Origin: Deltaproteobacteria bacterium
GTDB lineage: Bacteria > Myxococcota > Kuafuiibacteriia > Kuafuiibacteriales > Kuafuiibacteriaceae
DNA: 64,000 nucleotides
Direction of reading: 5' to 3'
Assembly: GCA_020632995.1 (NCBI GenBank)
Contig: JACKEN010000001.1
Location: 1,458,001-1,522,000, forward strand
The notes under the pieces were generated by a model. It searched no databases and was not told where the DNA came from. It saw only the letters and a list, made by a program, of their open reading frames with translations. Below are positions 25,780 through 32,863 of the stretch, one piece after another; the stretch's first letter is position 1; every line of letters starts with the position of its first letter. A program made the position numbers and the translations under genes.

Positions 25780-27006
25780 ATGCGCAGCCGAAGCCAAGCC
25801 GTCAAGCTGACCTGCATCCTGGGCCTCGCGGTGCTCACCACCGGGGCGGTGTTCTTCGAGGGTGGCCCCGACGAGGTGGTCTACCCGCGGCAGACCATCC
25901 CGGTGTACTTCAACCACGACTACCACGTCCGAAAGCCCGACGAGGCGAAGGGCATCACCGGCGAGGGCCTCGACTGCCAGTTCTGCCACGAGAACGTGGG
26001 CGACTCCGAGACGAGCGCCGACCGCGACATCCCCGGCCACGGCAGCTGCGACACCTGCCACGACGAGTGGATCGGCGACGAGGACGAGCCCGCGCCGATG
26101 AAGGAGTGCGCGCGCTGCCACAAGGATCTCGCCGCCGGCACCACCACCACCGCGGCTCGGCTCTCGGTCCCCACCCCGAACCTGATCTTCCCTCACAAGC
26201 GCCACGTCGAGGCGGAGGTGAAGTGCACGGAGTGCCACAAGAACGTCCCCGACAAGACGGTGGCCACCCGGGACGACTACCCCACCATGGACCGCTGCAT
26301 CGCGTGCCATGAGGAGCGCGACGCGCCGGTGACCTGCCAGACCTGCCACCCGAGCGGGGTGAACGGGCGGCTCGTGACTCGGTATGCAGAGGGCGAGCTG
26401 AAGCCGCGGCGCCTGCACGTCGCTGCCATCCACGACGCCGACTTCCTGCACGACCACGCGGTGCCCGCCCGGCGGGGGCCGGAGTACTGCGACAGCTGCC
26501 ACGAGAAGAAGGACTGCACGAGCTGCCACGACGGGGTGGGCTGGGACGCCCGCTACCACCCCGGCGACTGGATCGGTCAACACAGCTTGCGCGCGCGGAA
26601 GGACGACTTCCGCTGCCAGTCCTGCCACCGCGCCCAGACCTTCTGCTTCAACTGCCACCTCGCCAGCGGCGTGGCCTCGGGCGGGTCGGTGGCGGCGATC
26701 GTGCAGCACCGCACGGTCCGGGTCGACCCGGGCACCAACGCCCCGGTGGGCCCCCACCCGATGACCGCGGACGGCTGGCTCGATCCAGTGAGCCGGAACT
26801 TCCACGGCTTCCACGCCCAGCGGAACATCCGCGCCTGCGCGTCCTGCCACCAGGAGCAGTACTGCACCACGTGCCACGCGGTGGGCGGGATCGGCGGCAA
26901 CCCCCACGGCCCGAACCCGGAGCGCCTGCGCGGCAACACCGCCTCCAAGCGCAACGCCCGGGCCTGCCTGAAGTGCCACAGCCCGTCCGATCCGAGCTGG
27001 CGCTGA
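25780..27006 (+). CDS. Thirteen-haem c-type cytochrome
   Basis: A 408-residue exported protein with an N-terminal hydrophobic segment (LTCILGLAVLTTGAV) and thirteen CxxCH sites counted by eye: CQFCH, CDTCH, CARCH, CTECH, CIACH, CQTCH, CDSCH, CTSCH, CQSCH, CFNCH, CASCH, CTTCH and CLKCH. Several sites are close pairs (CDSCHEKKDCTSCH). Cytochrome c3/decahaem-like wires with this density carry electrons over long distances. Together with the barrel gene just before it, it suggests electron transfer to or from the outside. The terminal donor or acceptor is unknown. Confidence 0.9.
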   Translation: MRSRSQAVKLTCILGLAVLTTGAVFFEGGPDEVVYPRQTIPVYFNHDYHVRKPDEAKGITGEGLDCQFCHENVGDSETSADRDIPGHGSCDTCHDEWIGDEDEPAPMKECARCHKDLAAGTTTTAARLSVPTPNLIFPHKRHVEAEVKCTECHKNVPDKTVATRDDYPTMDRCIACHEERDAPVTCQTCHPSGVNGRLVTRYAEGELKPRRLHVAAIHDADFLHDHAVPARRGPEYCDSCHEKKDCTSCHDGVGWDARYHPGDWIGQHSLRARKDDFRCQSCHRAQTFCFNCHLASGVASGGSVAAIVQHRTVRVDPGTNAPVGPHPMTADGWLDPVSRNFHGFHAQRNIRACASCHQEQYCTTCHAVGGIGGNPHGPNPERLRGNTASKRNARACLKCHSPSDPSWR

Positions 27007-27024
27007 CCGAGGACCTCGAACCCC

Positions 27025-28761
27025 ATGGCCGACGACATCATGAAGAACAGGCTGGAGGCGGTCCGCCGCCAGATGCACCGGATGGGTGTGGACGTGATGG
27101 TGGTGCGCTCCACCGATCGCTTCTTGAACGAGTACGTGCCCACCGACGAGTCGGCCCGGGTCTGGATCACCGGGTTCACCGGCTCGATGGGCGAGGTGCT
27201 CATCACCCACGACGCCGCGTTCCTCGCGGTGGACGGGCGCTACTGGATCCAGGCCGACCAGGAGGTCGACACGTCCCTGTGGAGCATCATCAAGGTGCAG
27301 ATGGGGAGCGGCCTCGATCAGGCGATCACCGACGCCCTCTTGAAGGAGGTCGAGGCGGCCAAGCCCAAGAAGCTCCGGGTGGGCTTCGAGCCGGAGCGCA
27401 TGACCCTCAGCACCCTGCAGCGCCTCGAGGCCGCGGTGGGCCCGGGGTGCACGTGGAAGCCCCTGTTCCCCTCCCCGGTCGAGCAGGCCCGGGGCGCGGA
27501 TCGCCCCGCCCCCCGCGACCCCGGCATCCGAGCCCTCGACCAGGCCCGGGTCGGGGCCTCGGTGCAGGACAAGCTGCAGGCGCTCGCCCCCAAGCTGGCC
27601 GCGGCGGGGGCCGACGCCCTCCTCGTGCAGCGGCTCGACGACATCGCGTACCTGTCGAACCTGCGGGGCACCGAGCTGCCCTACCAGGCCACCTTCAAGA
27701 GCATCGCCCTCGCCACCCCCGAGACCCTCTTCGTGGGCATCGACCCCGCCAAGGTCCCCGGCGCGGTGCGCAAGTGCAGGGACGACGTCCTCTTCGTGCC
27801 CGAGGCCGAGCTGTGGACGCTGATGGGCAAGAAGTCCAAGCGCAAGGCGATCGCGCTCGATGTGGCCGAGAACACCGAGCAGGCCCGCCTGCAGGTGGAG
27901 GCCACCGGGGCCGAGGTGGTGCTCACCACCAGCCCGCTGGGCCCCATGAAGGCGACCAAGAACGCGGCCGAGCTGAAGGTGATGCAAGACGCCTTCCGCC
28001 GCGCCGATCTCGCGGTGAACGAGGCGATCCAGTGGGCCAACAAGGAGGTCGTGGCGGGCCACAAGGTGAGCGAGCGCTCCTTCGCCGACCACCTGGCCGA
28101 GCGCTTCTCGGCCCACGGGGCGGTCGGCCTGTCGTTCTCGACCATCGCCGCGGCGGGGAAGAACGGGGCGATCATCCACTACTCCGATCCCAACCCCCGG
28201 CGCTTCCTGAAGGCGGGGGAGCTGATGCTCGTCGACTCCGGGGCCTACTTCGAGGAGGGCTACGCCACCGACCTCACCCGGACCTTCCTCGTCGGCGGGC
28301 CCAAGCAGGCCGCCACCGAGGAGCAGAAGCGCATCTACACCCTGGTCCTGAAGGCGGCGATGGCGGGGATGCGGGCCACCTTCCCGGTCGGCACCCCCGG
28401 CGCCGCCCTCGACGCCCTCGTGCGCGCCCCCCTGTGGGCGGAGGGCCTGGACTACAACCACGGCACCGGCCACGGGGTCGGCGTGAACGTCCACGAGTTC
28501 CCGCCCCGCGTGAACCCAGGCAGCCGCACCCCGCTCGAGGTGGGGCAGGTGTTCTCGATCGAGCCGGGGCTCTACATGCCGAAGTTCGGCGGGGTCCGCA
28601 TCGAGAACCTGGTGACGGTGGAGCCGCTCCCCGGAGTGCAGGGCTTCCTGCGAGTGAAGCCGCTCACCTTCTGCCCCCTCGACAAGCGCCTCATCGACAC
28701 GAAGCGCCTCGACGCGGGCGAGAAGGCCTGGCTCGCGGCCTACGCCAAGGCCGTCGCGTAG
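27025..28761 (+). CDS. Xaa-Pro aminopeptidase (M24B, aminopeptidase P family)
   Basis: Cytosolic metallopeptidase that removes an N-terminal residue before proline. It has 578 residues: two creatinase-like N-terminal domains followed by the M24 pita-bread domain. The dinuclear metal ligands are visible: Asp in LVDSGAYF, Asp in TDLTRTF, His in GTGHGVGVNVHEFP, Glu in FSIEPGLYM and Glu in GVRIENLV. Its stop TAG directly abuts the transketolase stop on the other strand (palindrome TAGCTA). Confidence 0.92.
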   Translation: MADDIMKNRLEAVRRQMHRMGVDVMVVRSTDRFLNEYVPTDESARVWITGFTGSMGEVLITHDAAFLAVDGRYWIQADQEVDTSLWSIIKVQMGSGLDQAITDALLKEVEAAKPKKLRVGFEPERMTLSTLQRLEAAVGPGCTWKPLFPSPVEQARGADRPAPRDPGIRALDQARVGASVQDKLQALAPKLAAAGADALLVQRLDDIAYLSNLRGTELPYQATFKSIALATPETLFVGIDPAKVPGAVRKCRDDVLFVPEAELWTLMGKKSKRKAIALDVAENTEQARLQVEATGAEVVLTTSPLGPMKATKNAAELKVMQDAFRRADLAVNEAIQWANKEVVAGHKVSERSFADHLAERFSAHGAVGLSFSTIAAAGKNGAIIHYSDPNPRRFLKAGELMLVDSGAYFEEGYATDLTRTFLVGGPKQAATEEQKRIYTLVLKAAMAGMRATFPVGTPGAALDALVRAPLWAEGLDYNHGTGHGVGVNVHEFPPRVNPGSRTPLEVGQVFSIEPGLYMPKFGGVRIENLVTVEPLPGVQGFLRVKPLTFCPLDKRLIDTKRLDAGEKAWLAAYAKAVA

Positions 28762-30759
28762 CTAGCGCAACGCGGCCTGCACCTTCTCGGCCACCGCCTC
28801 GGGGGTGAGCCCGAAGTGGGCGTAGAGCACCTCGGCCGGGGCCGACTCCCCGAAGGTGTCCACCCCGAGGTTCAGGCCGCCCAGGCCGGTGACCATGGCC
28901 CAGGGGGCCGAGATCCCGGCCTCCACCGAGACCTTGAGCGTCCCGCTCCCGAGCACCGCCTTCTTGTAGGCCTCGTCCTGCTCGAGGAACAGATCCAGGC
29001 ACGGCATCGAGACCACCCGGCAGGTCACCCCCGCGCCCTCGAGGCGCAGGCCAGCCTGCAGCGCGAGGTCGACCTCGGAGCCGGTGGCGATGAAGGTCAC
29101 CCGGGCCCCCTCCGCCTCCTTGAGCACGTAGCCGCCGCGCCAGACGGACCTCGGGTCGAAGCCCTCGGGCCGGGGGAGCGCGGGCACGTTCTGGCGGGTG
29201 TAGGCCATCACGTGGGGGGCCGGATCGCCCTCCCCCGCCGCGTAGGCCCAGGTCATCGCGGTCTCGACCCCGTCGGCCGGGCGCCACACGTACAGGCCGG
29301 GGATCATGCGGAGCGCCCACACGTGCTCCACCGACTGGTGGGTGGGGCCGTCCTCGCCGAGGCCGATGCTGTCGTGGGTGAAGATCTGCAGGGCCCGGAT
29401 CTTCATCAGGGCCGACAGTCGCAGCGCGGGCCGGTTGTAGTCGCTGAAGGTCAGGAACGTGGCCCCGAAGGGCACGAAGGCGTCCGACAGGGCGAGGCCG
29501 TTGGTGATCGCGGCCATCGCGTGCTCGCGGATGCCGAAGTGGATGTTGCGGCCCGAGAAGTCGGCCCGGGACACGAAGCCGCCGCCCGAGATGTCGCTCT
29601 TGTTGGAGCCCGCGAGGTCGGCCGAGCCCCCCACCAGGTTGGGCATCCGCTTCGCGATCACGTTCAGCGCCTTGCCCGACATCGCGCGGGTCGCGGTGTT
29701 GGCGCCCTCGAGCGCCGCCACCACCTCCTTCCACGCGTCGGGGGCGAGGCGCCGCCCGGCCCCGAAGTGCTGATCCCAGAGGGTGGCCAGCTCCGGCTCG
29801 GCGAGCCGCCACTCTGCAAGCTGGCTTTCCCACTCGGTGCGCTCCGCCGCGCCCCGCTCCGCCTGCGCCGCGAAGAGGGTCCGAACCTCATCCGGCACCT
29901 CGAAGGGCGGCAGGGTCCAACCCAGGGCCTCCCGCACGCGGGCCGCCTCCTCCGCCCCCATGGGCTCGCCGTGGGCCTTGGAGCTGTCCACCCGGTTCGG
30001 GCTGCCGAACCCGATGTGGGTGCGCGCGAGGATCAGGGTGGGCCGCTCCACCTCGGCCCGGCCGGTCTCGAGGGCGGCGAGCAGGGCCTGCTGGTCGTGC
30101 CCGTCCGCCACCCGCAGGGTGTGCCAGCCGTAGGCCTGGTAGCGCTTCTCGACGTCCTCGGAGAACGCGATGTCGGTCTTGCCGTCGATCGTGATGTGGT
30201 TGTCGTCGTAGACGAAGACGAGCTCGCCCAGGCCGAGGTGGCCGGCGACCGACGCGGCCTCCGAGGCCACGCCCTCCATCATGCAGCCGTCGCCCATGAT
30301 GCCGAACACCCGGTGGGTGATCGGCTCGAAGCCGTGGCCGCCGAAGCGGGCCTTCAGCATGCGGGTGGCGAGCGCCATCCCCACCGCGTTCGCGAAGCCC
30401 TGGCCGAGCGGGCCGGTGGTGGTCTCGACCCCCGGCGTCATGCCGTACTCCGGGTGGCCCGGGGTCTTCGAGTGCAGCTGCCGGAACTGCTTGATGTCGT
30501 CGATCGACAGATCGTAGCCGGCGAGGTGCAGGGCACCATACAGGAGCATGGAGGCGTGCCCGTTCGAGAGCACGAAGCGGTCGCGGTCGATCCACGCGGG
30601 CGCCTTGGGGTCGTAGCGCATGACCTGGGTCCACAGCACCACCGCGAGGTCGGCCAGGCCCATGGGCGCGCCGGGGTGGCCGCTGTTGGCGGCGTTGACC
30701 GCGTCCATGGCGAGGACGCGGAGGGTGTTGGCGGCGAGGTTGGAGACCGAGGTGTCCAT
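28762..30759 (-). CDS. tkt: Transketolase
   Basis: Thiamine-diphosphate enzyme of the pentose phosphate pathway (two-carbon transfer between ketose and aldose phosphates). It has 665 residues, the usual length. Motifs: NAANSGHPGAPMGLADLA near the N-terminus, the ThDP-binding GDGCMMEG…N region, GIREHAMAAI for the pyrimidine domain, and DSIGLGEDGPTHQ. The ATG at 30759 (MDTSVSNLAANTLR) was chosen over 30828 because the upstream residues are not transketolase-like. Confidence 0.96.
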   Translation of the reverse strand: MDTSVSNLAANTLRVLAMDAVNAANSGHPGAPMGLADLAVVLWTQVMRYDPKAPAWIDRDRFVLSNGHASMLLYGALHLAGYDLSIDDIKQFRQLHSKTPGHPEYGMTPGVETTTGPLGQGFANAVGMALATRMLKARFGGHGFEPITHRVFGIMGDGCMMEGVASEAASVAGHLGLGELVFVYDDNHITIDGKTDIAFSEDVEKRYQAYGWHTLRVADGHDQQALLAALETGRAEVERPTLILARTHIGFGSPNRVDSSKAHGEPMGAEEAARVREALGWTLPPFEVPDEVRTLFAAQAERGAAERTEWESQLAEWRLAEPELATLWDQHFGAGRRLAPDAWKEVVAALEGANTATRAMSGKALNVIAKRMPNLVGGSADLAGSNKSDISGGGFVSRADFSGRNIHFGIREHAMAAITNGLALSDAFVPFGATFLTFSDYNRPALRLSALMKIRALQIFTHDSIGLGEDGPTHQSVEHVWALRMIPGLYVWRPADGVETAMTWAYAAGEGDPAPHVMAYTRQNVPALPRPEGFDPRSVWRGGYVLKEAEGARVTFIATGSEVDLALQAGLRLEGAGVTCRVVSMPCLDLFLEQDEAYKKAVLGSGTLKVSVEAGISAPWAMVTGLGGLNLGVDTFGESAPAEVLYAHFGLTPEAVAEKVQAALR

Positions 30760-30848
30760 GCTGCCCCGGGCATAGTGCATCCGGCCCGCGGGGGCCACTG
30801 CTTCGGGGCCGGGTTGCCCCACTGGCACCGACCGGCCAAACTCCCCCC

Positions 30849-31712
30849 GTGAGTCCCCCGAGGAGCCCCCCGCGCCTGGCCATCGACGGCGGCCCCCGAA
30901 GGGGGGCGTTTCCGTTCGAGGGCCGTGCGAAGAGGCCGACCGACGGTCGGGCTCGTTATCGCCTGGCCTTGCTGGCCGCCAGCGCCGCCCTGAGCCTGAC
31001 CGGCTGCCCCGCGGAGCAGCCCCAAGCCCCCGACGCGGGCGCCCCGGTGGCCCCGGCCGCCCCCGACGCCGGACCCATCGAGGTCGTGCGGGTGGACCCG
31101 GTGGAGCCCGTGCCCGACCCCGGCTGCAGCCAGGGGCCAGGGTGGCTGCGCCTGACCCCCTGCCGGCGCGGCCCCCACGTCTACGCGGTGGGCTCGGCCC
31201 CGGTGGACCTCAACGCCAGCCTCGGCCGCACCCGGGCCACCGAGCAGGCCCGCTTCGCCCTCGCCGAGGCCCTCGACCAGGTCGACAAGGAGGGCCAGGT
31301 CACCGTCCGGCGGAGCGAGGTGCCCCAGGTCCACCGCTGTGAGGACGTCCTGTACGCCCTCGCCCGCATCGAGTACCCCGCCCCGAACCTGCCCGCCTGC
31401 CCCGACGCGGTGGATGACCCGGCGACGACCCCCGCCGGGTGCCCGGAGTGGACCCGGGGGGTGGCCTGGCTCGAGGACGGCGCGTGGGTGGGGGTGGCCC
31501 AGGTGGACGGCATCAAGAACCCGGTGCTGGCCCGGAACGCGGCGGTGAACCGGGCCCGCCACGCGGTCGCCGCCGCGCTCGAGATCGACCTCGCGAAGCG
31601 CGAGCGCGGCCTGGGGGCGGTGGTGCACCCGCGCCCCCTGGCGGAGCGAGGCTCCGAGGTGGCAGAGTGCGCGGGCAGCGTCTGGGGGAAGGTGGTCACC
31701 GAGGGACGCTGA
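30849..31712 (+). CDS. Putative lipoprotein with two LPP20-like motifs
   Basis: A 287-residue protein that starts GTG and has an unusually long basic leader before the hydrophobic stretch ending in the lipobox SLTGC (Cys about 51). An Ala/Pro/Asp linker follows. Two related blocks, LGRTRATEQARFALAEAL and LARNAAVNRARHAVAAAL, resemble the repeated helix of LPP20-type lipoproteins. The true start could lie further downstream, but no better in-frame start codon precedes the signal. It lies 5 nt upstream of the MFS gene on the same strand. Confidence 0.55.
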   Translation: MSPPRSPPRLAIDGGPRRGAFPFEGRAKRPTDGRARYRLALLAASAALSLTGCPAEQPQAPDAGAPVAPAAPDAGPIEVVRVDPVEPVPDPGCSQGPGWLRLTPCRRGPHVYAVGSAPVDLNASLGRTRATEQARFALAEALDQVDKEGQVTVRRSEVPQVHRCEDVLYALARIEYPAPNLPACPDAVDDPATTPAGCPEWTRGVAWLEDGAWVGVAQVDGIKNPVLARNAAVNRARHAVAAALEIDLAKRERGLGAVVHPRPLAERGSEVAECAGSVWGKVVTEGR

Positions 31713-31717
31713 GCCGC

Positions 31718-32863
31718 ATGTCCGCGCCCCTCATCACCCGCGACTTCGGCCTCGTCACCGTCGCCCACTTCCTCCAAGGCCTGGGCTACTCGTCCATGGT
31801 CCTGCTCCCGGTCTACCTCGCGCACCTGGGGGCGAGCCGGGCCGAGATCGGGTGGGTGATGGCCACCGCCGCGATCGCCGGCCTGATCTCCCGCCCCGCG
31901 GTGGCCTGGGCCCTCGACCGCCTGGGCCGAAAGCCCACCCTGGCCGTGGGTACCGTCCTGTTGGCCGCGGGCCTCGCCACCTTCAGCCTGGTCCGCGACC
32001 TCGGCCCGTGGGTCTGGGTCGCCCGCGTCCTCGTCGGCACCGGGACCGGCACCCTCTTCACCGGCTACTTCGCCCTCGCCTCGGAGCTCGTGCCCGAGGC
32101 GCGGCGCACCCAGGGCATCGCGCTGTTCGGGATCTCGGGCCTGGTGCCGCTGCTCGTGAACCCGCTCGCGGACCGCCTCGGGGTCGCGGCGTCCGAGCTC
32201 CGCCTGTTCTTCCCGGTGGTCGGCGGCCTGGTGCTCCTGTCCGTCCTCCCGCTCGCCGCGGTGCGGGCCCCGCCGGTGGTGCGACACACCGCCCCGGTGC
32301 CGCTGGGCGACGTGCTCTCCGCCCTCCGGCAACCGGTCTTGCAGAAGACCTGGGTCGGGGTGGTGGCCCTCGCCGCCCTCGCCTCCACCTTCATGGCCTT
32401 CGCCACCGTCACCGCCCGCGCCCGCGGGGTCGAGAACCCCACCACCCTGTGGCTCACCTACGCGGGCGGAGCGGTGGTGGTGCGCCTGCTCTTCTCGGGC
32501 GTGGCCCAGCAGGTCTCGCCCCACCGCCTGATCCCGCTGGCGTTCTGGTCCTTCACCCTCGCCGCCCTCGCCGCCGCGGTGGCGGAGCAGCAGCCCCTCT
32601 TCCTCGTCGCCGGCCTCTTCGCCGGGATCGGGCACGGGGTGGGCTTCCCGCTCCTCACCAGCGCCGCGGTCACCGACACCCCGGCCCACCTGCGAGGGGC
32701 GGGGATGGCGGCCCTCACCGCGTTCTGGGACCTCTCCAGCCTGGTGCTGACCCCGCTCTTCGGCCTGGTGAGCGACGCGCTCTCGGACGCCGCGATGTTC
32801 GCCGCCCTGGCCGTGCTCGCCGCGCTCACCGCGGTGGTGTCTCGCCCCGCTGCGCCTCGATGA
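31718..32863 (+). CDS. Major facilitator superfamily transporter
   Basis: Twelve-helix inner-membrane transporter, 381 residues. The cytoplasmic loop 2-3 motif appears as RPAVAWALDRLGRKPTLAVG (the MFS D-x-x-G-R-[RK] type). The second half contains VQQVSPHRLIPLAFW-like loop residues. The ligand is unknown, but the short hydrophilic loops suit a drug or metabolite exporter. The ATG at 31718 was preferred to an upstream frame that overlaps the lipoprotein gene. Its end overlaps the PilZ gene by 38 nt on the other strand. Confidence 0.88.
   Translation: MSAPLITRDFGLVTVAHFLQGLGYSSMVLLPVYLAHLGASRAEIGWVMATAAIAGLISRPAVAWALDRLGRKPTLAVGTVLLAAGLATFSLVRDLGPWVWVARVLVGTGTGTLFTGYFALASELVPEARRTQGIALFGISGLVPLLVNPLADRLGVAASELRLFFPVVGGLVLLSVLPLAAVRAPPVVRHTAPVPLGDVLSALRQPVLQKTWVGVVALAALASTFMAFATVTARARGVENPTTLWLTYAGGAVVVRLLFSGVAQQVSPHRLIPLAFWSFTLAALAAAVAEQQPLFLVAGLFAGIGHGVGFPLLTSAAVTDTPAHLRGAGMAALTAFWDLSSLVLTPLFGLVSDALSDAAMFAALAVLAALTAVVSRPAAPR
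32329..32342. repeat. GCAA-N6-TTGC element, perfect copy
   Basis: Spacer CCGGTC, in the MFS gene. Codon phase CAA-nnn-nnn-TTG (Gln-Pro-Val-Leu). Confidence 0.7.
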
